The translations under genes were made by a program, and so were the position numbers. From the NCBI RefSeq assembly GCF_000308775.1, contig NZ_BAGJ01000171.1, forward strand, positions 1 to 64,000: DNA of 64,000 nt, read 5' to 3'. Below, piece after piece: positions 9,166-17,899 of this stretch. The notes under the pieces were generated by a model, which made no database searches, was not told the origin of the DNA, and worked only from the letters and a program-made list of their open reading frames with translations. This stretch comes from Nocardia testacea NBRC 100365 (GTDB lineage: Bacteria > Actinomycetota > Actinomycetes > Mycobacteriales > Mycobacteriaceae). Position 1 is the stretch's first letter, and every line of letters begins with the position of its first letter.

Positions 9166-9507
9166 GGCACGCTCGAACACGTACTCACCACCGACGGCAT
9201 CCGGCTCGGCCTGGAAACCACCCGCCTGCCCGCCCACCGCTATCCCGGGCTGCTCGAAACCTTCGACTACAGGCAGTCGCTGTACGCCGAAATCGCTTCT
9301 CGCGGAATCGCTTTCGCCGACGCGGTCGACAGTATCGAGACCACCCTCCCCGACGCCCGCGAGGCGGCCCTGCTCGGCGTGGACACCCGCACCCCGATGT
9401 TCCTGCTCAAACGCGTCTCCTACGACCCCGGCCGGGTCCCCATCGAACATCGCCGCTCCCTGTACCGCGGCGACCGGATGACCTTCACCGCCATCCAGAC
9501 TCCCTGA
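9166..9507 (+). pseudogene. 3' fragment of a GntR/UTRA regulator
   Basis: About 113 residues of a UTRA ligand-binding domain are intact (IETTLPDAREAALLGVDTRT, FLLKRVSYDPG, RVPIEHRRSLYRGDRM, stop at 9507). The N-terminal winged helix that defines GntR proteins is absent. The join to the dehydrogenase fragment is near 9165. UTRA regulators of the PhnF type commonly sit beside phosphonate genes, in agreement with the neighbouring fragment. Confidence 0.75.
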
Positions 9508-9561
9508 AAAGCCTCCGCGCGCCATCGATGCACACCGATGAAGCGTTGATAGCTTTCGCGC

Positions 9562-10212
9562 ATGAAATCGAGAAGAGCATGTGGTGGCGCACTGTCACTC
9601 GTCGCCCTGATCGCCGGGCTGCTCGTCACGACCCACGCGACGGCAGCGCCGGATATCGAGCCGACCGCCGGTGACCCGATGAAACGCAGCCCGGTACCCG
9701 TGATCGCCAACGGATTTCCCGGCGGGAGGTTCGCGCTGCGCAACGAAGAGGCCCGGCTGTGCCTGGCCAGCGAGCCCGGCCGGTACTACGAATTCGACGG
9801 CACCTGGCAGCAGCGGGAGCATCCCCGGCGCAACGACCGGGCGAGTGTCACCACCGATCCCGGCCTCACCATGCGCGGCTGCGACGGATCGGTGCGGCAG
9901 AGCTGGTTCTTCGACTCCAGCGGCACGAACCCGTTGTTCGGCCCGCACAACCAGCTCGTCAACCTCGTCGCCGAGCAATCGCGCGGATATTTCGCACTCT
10001 CCTACGGCAGCACGCCGTTGCGCGGGGGAACCGATGCGCGGCTGGTCGCCGCCGCGTCGACTCTCGCGGTGAAATGGCAGGTCGAGGACGGCTACCTTTT
10101 CGAGCAGGGTTATCCGAAGTCGGTCCTCACCTATCTGCCCGATACCGGGGCACTGAAGATGACTCCGCGCGGCGGCCCGTACCAGCGCTGGCGCCTACAG
10201 GCGACGCCGTAG
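9562..10212 (+). CDS. Secreted protein of unknown function
   Basis: 216 aa with a clear Sec signal peptide (MKSRRACGGALSLVALIAGL, cleavage near ATAAPD). The mature part has repeated aromatic/Gln-Trp elements (RQSWFFDSSG, YQRWRLQATP, VKWQVEDGYL) and the segments LCLASEPGRYYEFDG and RGYFALSYG. Short repeated W/Q strands of this type are seen in beta-trefoil lectin-like proteins, but no QxW repeat is clean enough to name. It is convergent with the TetR gene, 16 bp away. Confidence 0.75.
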   Translation: MKSRRACGGALSLVALIAGLLVTTHATAAPDIEPTAGDPMKRSPVPVIANGFPGGRFALRNEEARLCLASEPGRYYEFDGTWQQREHPRRNDRASVTTDPGLTMRGCDGSVRQSWFFDSSGTNPLFGPHNQLVNLVAEQSRGYFALSYGSTPLRGGTDARLVAAASTLAVKWQVEDGYLFEQGYPKSVLTYLPDTGALKMTPRGGPYQRWRLQATP

Positions 10213-10228
10213 CCCGGACTTCCGGAGC

Positions 10229-10858
10229 TCAGGACCGCAGGCCGGCCAGGACTATCTCCAGCCCGCCGCGGAATTCGGTTTCCGGGTCGGCCGTGCCGGC
10301 CGCTTCCGCGATCTCGATCAGCTTCGGGAACCGATCCGCCGGCAGAGCAGCGATCCGGTCGGCGACCACCGCCCGGTCCTGCCCCGCACGGGTCACCAGT
10401 GGACCGGCGAGTTCGGCCTGCGCGAATCCGGTGACATATCCGGAAACCACGCGGAAGGCCACCAGCAGCTCCACTCCCGACCTACCGGAGCGGGCCAGCG
10501 CCCGCAGCAGCGCCTCCGCGGGCGCGAGAGTGGCGATATCGGAGCTACGGCGGGTCAAGATCAACGGAATGGCGTGCGGATGTGCGCGAACGGCCCGCCA
10601 CATCCCTTCGGCGACCGACACCACCTGCGCCGGCCAGTCATCCGGCGTTTCGACCCAGCGCGTCTCGCCCATGACGGCTTCGGTCACCAGCTCCTCGAGC
10701 CCTTCCCGGCCGTCGACGTAGTTGTAGATCGTCATCGCGCCGGTACCGAGCCCGGCGGCGAGATTGCGCATGGTGAGGCCGGCGAGACCGTGCTCGTCGA
10801 CCAGCGCCAGCGCAGCCTCCCGGAGTTGTTCCCGAGTGAATTTCCGGGGCGCGGGCAT
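10229..10858 (-). CDS. TetR-family regulator
   Basis: 209 aa. The N-terminal helix-turn-helix is of the TetR class (FTREQLREAALALVDEHG, then LTMRNLAAGLGTGAMTIYNY), followed by an all-helical ligand domain. The start at 10858 has GGGAGG just upstream. It is divergent from an alpha/beta hydrolase gene, and a long inverted repeat (10876-10919) fills the intergenic space. Autoregulation plus control of the hydrolase is likely. Confidence 0.88.
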   Translation of the reverse strand: MPAPRKFTREQLREAALALVDEHGLAGLTMRNLAAGLGTGAMTIYNYVDGREGLEELVTEAVMGETRWVETPDDWPAQVVSVAEGMWRAVRAHPHAIPLILTRRSSDIATLAPAEALLRALARSGRSGVELLVAFRVVSGYVTGFAQAELAGPLVTRAGQDRAVVADRIAALPADRFPKLIEIAEAAGTADPETEFRGGLEIVLAGLRS

Positions 10859-10875
10859 AGTCCTCCCTTGTTCAA

Positions 10876-10919
10876 GTACGCCGTACGTGATTAACTCACC
10901 TCGTTCACGTACAACGTAC
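10876..10919. promoter_or_regulatory. TetR operator-like inverted repeat
   Basis: GTACGCCGTACGTGA (10876-10890) is matched in inverted orientation by TTCACGTACAACGTAC (10904-10919), identical apart from two bases. Each arm is also nearly self-palindromic. It covers most of the 76-bp gap between the divergent genes. Confidence 0.7.
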
Positions 10920-10934
10920 CTAAATCGAGGTGTC

Positions 10935-11861
10935 ATGACGATCCGTACTGATTTCCCCTCCGGCCGCGACCGCTGCGCGGCCTGGCTGACGCTGCCCGAC
11001 GGCCCGGGCCCGCACCCCGCCGTCGTCCTCGTCCACGGCGGCGGCGCCACCCACGAGATGATGCTCGGACAATACGAACAATGGTTCGCACAGGCGGGGC
11101 TGGCCGTAGTGGCGTTCGACTTCCGCCACCTCGGCGAATCCGGAGGCGAGCCGCGACAACTGGTCGACCAGCGCCGCTACGCCGAAGATGTCGATGCCGC
11201 ACTGGACTTCGCCCGCTCCCGCCCGGAACTGGACGCCGGCCGGATCGCCCTGTGGGGTACCTCCTTCGGTGCCAGCCATGTCCTGGCCGCCGCTGCCCGC
11301 CACCGGGATCTGCGTGCGGCGGTCGTGCAATGCCCGGTTTTCAGTGGACGTGCCGTCGTCGCCCGAGCGGGGGTGGGCCACCTGCTGCGGTTCACGCTCC
11401 CGATCGTCTCGGACCTGGTCCGCGCGGCACTGGGACTTTCCCGGCGCTACGTTCCGCTGGTCGGCGAACCCGGAGAGCGTGCCTTCGTCACACAGCCGGG
11501 AGCGCTCGCGGGCTGGCAGTCCGTGACACCGCCGGGCTATCACTTCGACAACCGGATCACGGCGGCCTCCGGCCTGGGCATGCTGTTCTACAACGCGGCG
11601 TCGGCCGCACCACGGTTGTGGTGCCCGCTGATGGTCTGCGCCTGCGAACGCGAGAATCTCATCGATCCGGCGATAGCGGCCCGAGTAGCCGCCCGCGCGC
11701 CTCGAGCAGTGCTGAAGAGCTACGACGCCGACCATTTCACCGTCTACCATCCACCGGCGGTGCAACAGATCGTCGCAGACCAGATCGCCTTCCTCACCGA
11801 ACATCTCGTAGCCCCACGCACGGGGGACGACCCCCGAACCGGAAGCCGGCACTTCGGTTAG
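10935..11861 (+). CDS. Alpha/beta hydrolase (dienelactone hydrolase/peptidase-like)
   Basis: 308 aa. Oxyanion motif LVHGGGATHE near residue 35, nucleophile elbow GTSFGASH (Ser about 114), and a late His in DADHFTVYHPP. The lid region (about 140-215) is helical. It resembles CocE/dienelactone-type hydrolases, whose natural substrates are usually esters or amides. The ATG at 10935 has GAGG upstream. Control is presumably by the divergent TetR protein. The protein carries an Arg/Thr-rich tail of about 15 residues. Confidence 0.85.
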   Translation: MTIRTDFPSGRDRCAAWLTLPDGPGPHPAVVLVHGGGATHEMMLGQYEQWFAQAGLAVVAFDFRHLGESGGEPRQLVDQRRYAEDVDAALDFARSRPELDAGRIALWGTSFGASHVLAAAARHRDLRAAVVQCPVFSGRAVVARAGVGHLLRFTLPIVSDLVRAALGLSRRYVPLVGEPGERAFVTQPGALAGWQSVTPPGYHFDNRITAASGLGMLFYNAASAAPRLWCPLMVCACERENLIDPAIAARVAARAPRAVLKSYDADHFTVYHPPAVQQIVADQIAFLTEHLVAPRTGDDPRTGSRHFG

Positions 11862-11911
11862 AGTGCCGGACGAGGCCGGCGGGCCGTGGTGGAAATGCAG
11901 AGGGTGGCGTC

Positions 11912-13126
11912 GTGCTGATCCGGTCGTACGAGATCACGCAAGCCGTTCTCCGAGCCGGCCGGGACATGAGCAGTTGGTTCCTGAGATTGGAAGGGCCCGA
12001 TGCCACCCACGGCATCAGGCCCTTCGCCCGGAAATTCGAGCAGACGGCCGCGGAATTCGCCGATGCCGACAAAGGATTTCCGCATGACTCCGGCGGCGGT
12101 TCCGGTGGCGCGGCACTGCCGGGTCGCGGATCCGCCGACCCGTATCCGAAGATCGAACTGCATGTCCATCTCGAGGGCACGATCCGGCCGGAGAAGCTGC
12201 TGGATATGGCCCGGCGCAACGGTGTGGCACTGCCCGCGGACAATGTCGAGGCGCTGTCGGCGCTGTATCGGTACCGGGACTTCGGCCACTTCCTGGAGAT
12301 GTGGCGCACAACCACCGGCACGATGCGCACCGAAGACGATTTCCGGCGAGCCGTCCTCGACTACGCCCTGGAGGCGAAAACGCACGGCGTGCAGTACATC
12401 GAAACAACCTTTTCCCCCATCAATCGCAACAAATGGGACGGTATCCCCTACCCGGCGATGTTCGACGGTGTCACGGACGGCATCACCGCGGCCGCCGAAC
12501 ACTACGGTGTCACAGTGCGTGCCATGCCCAGCCTGATCTGGGGAGTCGACCGCGACCTCGCCGAAGAATGCGCGCGATGGGCCGTGCGCTACCGGGACCG
12601 GGGCATTGTCGGCCTGGACGTCGGCGGCAACGAATTGGCGCGCGGCGATGTCTCGGAATTCGACCGGGCGGTGGCCCTCGCCCGGGACGGCGGGCTGGGG
12701 ATCGTGCCGCACGCGGGAGAAGCCGGGGGTGTGCGCGCTATCCGAGATGTCCTGCGCTGGAACCCCGACGGGCTACAGCACGGGATCGCCGCGGCCGGCG
12801 ATCCCGCACTCATGGCCGAACTCGTGGATCGAGGAACCGTACTTCGCGTGACCCCGACCTCCAACGTCGCCACCCGTGTCGTGGCCGATATCTCGGAACA
12901 TCCCCTCCCCCGGCTGCGGGAGGCCGGCGTTCGATGCAGTATCGGCACCGACGACCCGGCTCTGTTCGGCACCACGCTCGGCCAGGAATACGAGCTGGCC
13001 GAGCGACTCGGTATCAGCCCCGCCTCGGCCTATCGGGCCGGCGTCGACGGGTCCCTGTGCGACGACACCGTGCGGCGGCAACTGCGCGAAGTCGGCGACA
13101 GCGCGTTCGGTCCTCCACACAGCTGA
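11912..13126 (+). CDS. Adenosine deaminase family amidohydrolase
   Basis: 404 aa from the GTG at 11912. TIM-barrel metal-dependent deaminase: HVHLEGT (His84, His86), SLIWGVDRD, HAGEAGG (His267, Glu269) and a late Asp pair in IGTDDPALF (about 347). These are the zinc ligands and catalytic residues of adenosine/6-aminodeoxyfutalosine-type deaminases. The likely reaction is hydrolytic deamination of adenosine or a related 6-aminopurine nucleoside. An unusual 80-residue N-terminal extension precedes the first catalytic His, where typical enzymes have about 10 residues. The true start could lie downstream (ATG at 11966). It follows the hydrolase gene by 50 bp. Confidence 0.87.
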   Translation: MLIRSYEITQAVLRAGRDMSSWFLRLEGPDATHGIRPFARKFEQTAAEFADADKGFPHDSGGGSGGAALPGRGSADPYPKIELHVHLEGTIRPEKLLDMARRNGVALPADNVEALSALYRYRDFGHFLEMWRTTTGTMRTEDDFRRAVLDYALEAKTHGVQYIETTFSPINRNKWDGIPYPAMFDGVTDGITAAAEHYGVTVRAMPSLIWGVDRDLAEECARWAVRYRDRGIVGLDVGGNELARGDVSEFDRAVALARDGGLGIVPHAGEAGGVRAIRDVLRWNPDGLQHGIAAAGDPALMAELVDRGTVLRVTPTSNVATRVVADISEHPLPRLREAGVRCSIGTDDPALFGTTLGQEYELAERLGISPASAYRAGVDGSLCDDTVRRQLREVGDSAFGPPHS

Positions 13127-13140
13127 CCGCGAACCCCCGA

Positions 13141-13464
13141 TCAGATACTTACCGACATCCGCCCGTACACGATCAGTAGCAGCACATCGAGCGCGGAGAT
13201 CGCGAGCAGCGCCAGCCACTGCCGGGGCCAGTCCCTGCGCATCACCACGAACGTCGCCGTCACGCCGAGCAGGCCGGCGACGCAGTACCCGAATTTCCAG
13301 CCGAGTCCGTCGGAACTGAGCCCCATCACGGCAATGATCGAGGACAGCACGAGAGCGGCGACCATCAGTTCATTGCGCAGAAATCCCTCGTCGAGCTGTG
13401 CGACGGCCCGCTCGATCGCGGCGCCCATCCCGCCCGAACGACGTGCGCGAGGTGTATCCCCCAT
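13141..13464 (-). CDS. Small membrane protein
   Basis: 107 aa. A basic/polar N-terminus (about 35 residues) is followed by three or four membrane segments: LMVAALVLSSIIAVMGL, FGYCVAGLLGVTATFVV and WLALLAISALDVLLLIVYG. It resembles the YiaA/YiaB-like or DUF-type small integral proteins of actinobacteria, but no family can be named safely. Convergent with the deaminase gene. Confidence 0.7.
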   Translation of the reverse strand: MGDTPRARRSGGMGAAIERAVAQLDEGFLRNELMVAALVLSSIIAVMGLSSDGLGWKFGYCVAGLLGVTATFVVMRRDWPRQWLALLAISALDVLLLIVYGRMSVSI

Positions 13465-13577
13465 TGCGAGACCCCTTCCGCCTGCTGCCGCGCTTCACGC
13501 GACAGGTCTGTGTCTACCTCTCCTGCCGGATTCCGAGCAGATCCCGTGCCCGCCGGGCACGGCGCCCACGCCGCCGG

Positions 13578-13985
13578 TCACAACACCGGGCAGGCCGAGC
13601 CCAGGTTCAGGCCGGAGCCGACCTCCACCTCGACTGACTGTTCACCGGCGATATTCACGGCGTGCAGGGTGTGCGTGCCGGGAACATCCGGGGTCCATTC
13701 CGCGGTCGCGGTGCCGGATTTCCCGACGAGAACCGCACCGGGCGGATCGAACGAACCCTTCCGGCTGTCGTAGAAACTCACGTACTCGCCCGGCTCCGCG
13801 GTGGCGGTCGCGAGGTAGGTGCAGTGGGTCCCGTACGGCGCCACGGCACTTCCTCCGCCGGCCCCCGGCGCCAGGTCGAAATCGGTGATCGCCGCGGGTG
13901 CGGCGGGAGCGGTGACCACGAGCGCCGGCGCCAGTGCGCCCAGCAGCACAGTCACGGTCGGAACGATCCTGCGTGAACGGAGCAT
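13578..13985 (-). CDS. Secreted Ig-like protein
   Basis: 135 aa with a signal peptide (LRSRRIVPTVTVLLGALAPA, cleavage near APAAPAA). The mature domain reads as an Ig-like beta sandwich: CTYLATATAEPGEYVSFYDS, then AVLVGKSGTATAEWTP, then THTLHAVNIAGEQSVEV. Two Cys (one early, one in the final SACPVL) could form a disulfide. Such small secreted Ig-fold proteins are common in Nocardia and of unknown role. I chose the ATG at 13985 because the frame upstream of it is not signal-peptide-like. Confidence 0.75.
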   Translation of the reverse strand: MLRSRRIVPTVTVLLGALAPALVVTAPAAPAAITDFDLAPGAGGGSAVAPYGTHCTYLATATAEPGEYVSFYDSRKGSFDPPGAVLVGKSGTATAEWTPDVPGTHTLHAVNIAGEQSVEVEVGSGLNLGSACPVL

Positions 13986-14266
13986 CAGCGACCCTTTCAG
14001 CGACAACGGATGGAACGGAACTGCCGGTACCACCTGGTCGAGAACGCCCGACCACAGTCGAGCGGAAAGCCGGAGCCGGGGCCTCGGTCACGGGCGACCG
14101 GCCTCGGGAACACGGACGTCACGCTACTCGGCGAGCTGCGCGTTGTTCGGTGCTTCCGCTCTTTTCTTCGCCGGCGGGCGAGTTCGTGTTATCGGCGTAA
14201 TCGCAGTACCCTCCTGGTTTCCGGCGAGTCCGCACCCGGTGCGGTCTCCGGCGTTACCGTCTGGGC

Positions 14267-15154
14267 ATGAGTTCTTCGCACTGGACCGCGGCCGATCTAC
14301 CCGACTTCGACGGCCGCACTGTGATCGTCACCGGCGCCAACAGTGGCGTCGGCTTCGGCACCGCCACACTGTTGGCCCGCGCCGGTGCGCATGTGGTGCT
14401 CGCGGTGCGTGATATCGGCCGCGGTAACGAGGCCGCACGCCGCATCGGCGGCAGCAACGAGGTGCGGCGGCTCGATCTCGCCGACCAGGAATCGATCCGC
14501 GAGTTCGCCGACGAGTGGGCGGGTGAGATCTCGATCCTGGTGAACAACGCCGGGGTGGCGATGGTGCCCGAGAGCCGGACGAAGGACGGCTTCGAAATGC
14601 AGTTCGGCACGAACCATCTCGGCCATTTCGCGCTCACCAATCGGCTCCTGCCCCATATCACCGACCGCGTGGTCACCCTGGCCTCCGGCGCGCACAGGGT
14701 GGGCACCCTCGACTTCGACGACCTGGACTACGGCACGAGCGGCTACGGCCCGGTGAAGGCCTACGGCCGTTCCAAACTCGCCAACCTGCTGTTCACCCTC
14801 GAACTCGAACGCCGGCTGCGGCAGGCGGGGTCCGCGGTCCGCGCGATGGCGTCGCATCCCGGGTACGCGGCCACCGAACTCGGCACCGCCAACCGCAACA
14901 AGATCCTGGTCGGCATCGTGCACCTGGCCGGTCGTTTTCTCGCCCAGCCCCCGGAAAAGGCCGCCCTGCCCACGCTCTTCGCCGCCACCCAGGACCTGCC
15001 GGGCGCGAGTTACGTCGGGCCCGACGGCCGCGGGGAGATGCACGGCTACCCGACACTCGTCGGACGATCGGCGGCGGCCAGCGATGTGCACACGGCGCGG
15101 CGGCTCTGGGAGGTCTCCGAAGAGCTCACCGGCGTCCGGTTCGGCCTGTCCTGA
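14267..15154 (+). CDS. Short-chain dehydrogenase/reductase
   Basis: 295 aa classical SDR similar to retinol dehydrogenase/WW-oxidoreductase types. Cofactor motif TGANSGVGFG (about 22-31), NNAG (about 91-94), active-site Ser in TLASGAH and YGRSK (Tyr/Lys pair). NADP-dependent oxidation or reduction of a hydrophobic alcohol or ketone is typical. Monocistronic. Confidence 0.9.
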   Translation: MSSSHWTAADLPDFDGRTVIVTGANSGVGFGTATLLARAGAHVVLAVRDIGRGNEAARRIGGSNEVRRLDLADQESIREFADEWAGEISILVNNAGVAMVPESRTKDGFEMQFGTNHLGHFALTNRLLPHITDRVVTLASGAHRVGTLDFDDLDYGTSGYGPVKAYGRSKLANLLFTLELERRLRQAGSAVRAMASHPGYAATELGTANRNKILVGIVHLAGRFLAQPPEKAALPTLFAATQDLPGASYVGPDGRGEMHGYPTLVGRSAAASDVHTARRLWEVSEELTGVRFGLS

Positions 15155-15292
15155 GCAGCTCGGGAGCTTTCCGCGCCCGGTGCGTGGCGGCCCGGTGCGT
15201 GGCCGCCCTCCGGTAGATAATCGGGGCCTCGACGATCGCCGTGCGGGATCGATCAGCACGGGATCTCCGGACTCGTCACAAGGAGGTTCCCG

Positions 15293-15703
15293 ATGTCGTT
15301 CACCGAGGAAGAGGTCGCCTATCTGCGGTCCCAACCGCTCGCGCGGGTGGCGACGGTAGGCCCGGACGGGCAGCCCGATGTGGCGCCGGTGGGTTACGAG
15401 TTCGACGGCACCCACCTCTACATCGGCGGTCACGATCCGGTACGGACAAGAAAGTTCCGCAATGTCGAGCGCGGTAACACGAAGGTCGCGGTGGTGATCG
15501 ACGACCTCGTGTCCACCGACCCCTGGACCCCGCGCTACCTGCGTGTCTACGGGACCGCCGAACTCGTGGAGTGGGCCGGGCAGTTCGGGACCGCACCGTA
15601 TATGCGGATCACCCCCACCGTTTCCTGGAGTTTCAATCTGGCCGGGCACGCGTTCTCGCCCGGCGATGTCCAGGTGCGGCGCACTGTGCACACGCCGGCC
15701 TGA
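15293..15703 (+). CDS. PPOX-class F420-dependent oxidoreductase
   Basis: 136 aa split-barrel flavin/F420-binding protein. Motifs LARVATVGPDGQPDVAPVGY (cofactor barrel), TRKFRNVERG, KVAVVIDDLVS and RYLRVYGTAEL match actinobacterial F420-dependent PPOX proteins of 130-140 aa. Deazaflavin F420 is made by Mycobacterium and Nocardia. An AAGGAGG ribosome site lies just upstream of the ATG. The substrate is unknown. Confidence 0.88.
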   Translation: MSFTEEEVAYLRSQPLARVATVGPDGQPDVAPVGYEFDGTHLYIGGHDPVRTRKFRNVERGNTKVAVVIDDLVSTDPWTPRYLRVYGTAELVEWAGQFGTAPYMRITPTVSWSFNLAGHAFSPGDVQVRRTVHTPA

Positions 15704-15827
15704 GTACCACCGCCGAACCTCCGGCGGACCGGTCGCCCGGGGCCGGGCGGGTCACCGATGCTGCGGGACGATTCGTGTTCGCCGACGCCCCCGGCTGTCC
15801 GTCGGCGGCCGGAGGCACGGTGCGGAT

Positions 15828-16355
15828 TCATCGCTGCCGGGGTGTCCGGCGCAGCACCGCGAGGTAGGCTGCCGCGGCCGCCCGCTGCGCCGACACCGCC
15901 AGCGGGCCGCCCAGCCGCATGTACCAGCTCGCGGGCCGGGAGAAGGCCGTGACCACGCCGTACACGACACCACTGCCCTCGTCGTATTCGACGGCGAACA
16001 GCTCTTCCCCGCTCATCGGATGTCCGGGCAGGGTGCCGTAGGCGAACCCGATCCGATCCGGCCCGTCCAGGACATACACCACCCGGCACGGCGCCCGCAG
16101 ACCGAACCGACCGATCCCGAGCCGGACGGTGACCGCCGTACCCGGCTCGGCCACCGGCGTTCCGGCTTCCCGGAGAATGCCCAGCCCCCGCTGTATCCGG
16201 TAGCGCAGCAGTGCCGCGCCGAGCCGCCGGAACTCCGCCTCGCCGGCAGCTATCCGACGACGCACCCGCAGGTGCCGATATCCCGGCGGCAGCTCACCAC
16301 GAGTCGCGCCGATCTCGGAGTAGGTGAACGCGGGACCCTCCGGCGAATCGCTCAT
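15828..16355 (-). CDS. DUF1990 family protein
   Basis: 175 aa. The family pattern is visible: FTYSEIGATRG at the start, PPGYRHLRVRRRIAAGEAEF, then CRVVYVLDGPDRIGFAYGTL and GHPMSGEELFAVEYDE. DUF1990 proteins have a START-like lipid or ligand-binding fold and no assigned activity. Single gene. Confidence 0.85.
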   Translation of the reverse strand: MSDSPEGPAFTYSEIGATRGELPPGYRHLRVRRRIAAGEAEFRRLGAALLRYRIQRGLGILREAGTPVAEPGTAVTVRLGIGRFGLRAPCRVVYVLDGPDRIGFAYGTLPGHPMSGEELFAVEYDEGSGVVYGVVTAFSRPASWYMRLGGPLAVSAQRAAAAAYLAVLRRTPRQR

Positions 16356-16424
16356 ACCCCCATCCTCGTCGCCGCAAGCCGTCGACGCGAGACCGGCCGG
16401 CCGCGCCAGGTACGGGCCCAGCGA

Positions 16425-16694
16425 TCATCGGGAGCCGTCGCGATCGCCTGGAGGTGGTTCCGGAAGTATTTTCAGGTTTTCGTAATCGATGGGTTCGTAG
16501 TCGACAGTGTCGTCGAGTGGCCCCGGGCGCTGCTCCCAGCGCGCGATCTCGGCGTCCCAGTCACGGTAGGCGGGATCCTCGGGGCCGATGGTCACCGAGC
16601 CGTCGACAATATCGCCGTCGAGTTCTTCTCCGAAGTAGCGCAGGAGAATACGACCATCGTCGAGACGCCGGGCCAGCGGGTGTTCTTCACTCAT
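16425..16694 (-). CDS. Small acidic protein, putative immunity partner
   Basis: 89 aa, strongly acidic (many Asp/Glu; WDAEIARWEQ and DTVDYEPIDYENLKI segments). Its ATG at 16694 overlaps the 3' end of the zincin gene by 8 bp, so translation is coupled. Small acidic proteins encoded directly after a toxin and overlapping it are usually its immunity protein. No sequence family was recognised, so the role rests on context. Confidence 0.7.
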   Translation of the reverse strand: MSEEHPLARRLDDGRILLRYFGEELDGDIVDGSVTIGPEDPAYRDWDAEIARWEQRPGPLDDTVDYEPIDYENLKILPEPPPGDRDGSR

Positions 16695-17577
16695 AGCGTA
16701 ATTCCACTTCTCTCTCCAGAGCCTTGTAGAAGGAAGTCAGATGACGACCCGCGGCGACCGAGCCGTAGAACTCGGGTGGCGCGGCACTGTCGACGCCGAC
16801 GGGTAGATCCCGCATGGTTTTATTGCGCCAAGCGATGCCTTCCGCGAACAGCTCCCGTTTCCCGGCCTCGCCGGGCCGGGCGAAATATTCGGCGATATTC
16901 GGACTCGTCTGTTCGATATGGCGCAGAACTTTGGAGTGAAACTGAGAAAATACGAGCTGTTCACTCACCCTGCCGAGAGCGTCGTCCAGGGCATGGCCGA
17001 ATTCGTGCGGCGGGGTATCTTTTCTGGAATGTCGTGCGTCGCCTACCAGCATCGCCCGAAACCTGTCGCTGTACATGCCGCCGACATCGTCCCAGGTCGA
17101 TCCATCGGGCCAACCGTGCGGCCTCTGGTCCCGAGGTCTCGTCGCCGGCCAGGCCGGATGGCCGAGGTCGTGCAACCGACCGGCGCCGAGCCAGATGCCC
17201 CCCTCGGGGAATTCCTTCATATGTTTCGCGACAACGCGATGATATCGTTCCGGAAACGAGGCCAATGAACGAGCGTACTCGTGGGCCCGGGGCGAGCCGT
17301 CCATATGATACCGATCCCCATATATTCCCCTGAGGTATTCGTCGACCGAAGTCTCTGTTACATCCGGCCCCGCGCCGGAAGCGTCATCAGAACCTCGGTT
17401 GCCGAACGGATGACTGCTGTAGATATCGGCCTCGGTCTCCAGATCAGCTCCTCGCGTGATACCGCGAGAGAAGGTATCTCTATACACTCGGTTCGCGAGG
17501 TGGTCGGACCACTCTGTCAGATTGCCGACCAGCCCTTCGGTGACCCGCAAGGTAGCCCCGGAAATTCTGTTGCTCAA
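16687..17577 (-). CDS. Zincin metallopeptidase-like effector
   Basis: 296 aa from a TTG at 17577 preceded by GAGG at 6 nt. The frame stays open to an ATG at 17940, but that part is Arg/Pro-rich and overlaps the VOC gene. An N-terminal amphipathic segment (ISGATLRVTEGLVGNLTEW) is followed by a linker. The C-terminal domain has the zincin motif HEFGH (His191, Glu192, His195) and a downstream Glu in FAEGIAWR, the arrangement of anthrax-lethal-factor-like (ATLF) metallopeptidases in polymorphic toxins. A peptidase effector is likely, with 16425-16694 as immunity. There is no Sec signal. GC content looks lower than that of its neighbours. Confidence 0.75.
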   Translation of the reverse strand: MSNRISGATLRVTEGLVGNLTEWSDHLANRVYRDTFSRGITRGADLETEADIYSSHPFGNRGSDDASGAGPDVTETSVDEYLRGIYGDRYHMDGSPRAHEYARSLASFPERYHRVVAKHMKEFPEGGIWLGAGRLHDLGHPAWPATRPRDQRPHGWPDGSTWDDVGGMYSDRFRAMLVGDARHSRKDTPPHEFGHALDDALGRVSEQLVFSQFHSKVLRHIEQTSPNIAEYFARPGEAGKRELFAEGIAWRNKTMRDLPVGVDSAAPPEFYGSVAAGRHLTSFYKALEREVELRYE

Positions 17578-17899
17578 TTCGACCTCGCTACCACGACGGG
17601 CCGGACCGACCCTCGGAACCACAGGCGCTCGCACCTGTGTCTCGGTTCGAGGCAGCCGTCCCGACCCAGAGCCCCGGGACCGATGAGTTCGGCCCCGGTA
17701 TCTCCAGGCTTCGATGATGCCTGATGCGGGTGGGTTTCCTGTAGCGAATGAGGGCTCCGGATGGTCGCACATCACGGCATCCGCGAGCCTGCTCATCGGG
17801 TCGGCGATGCCGGTGGCGCTCCCGGCGCCCGCTCCTACCCGAGGCGATGCCGGTGCGGGGGTCGACGCATGTACGGGCTGCGCGCGGGACCGATTCCGG

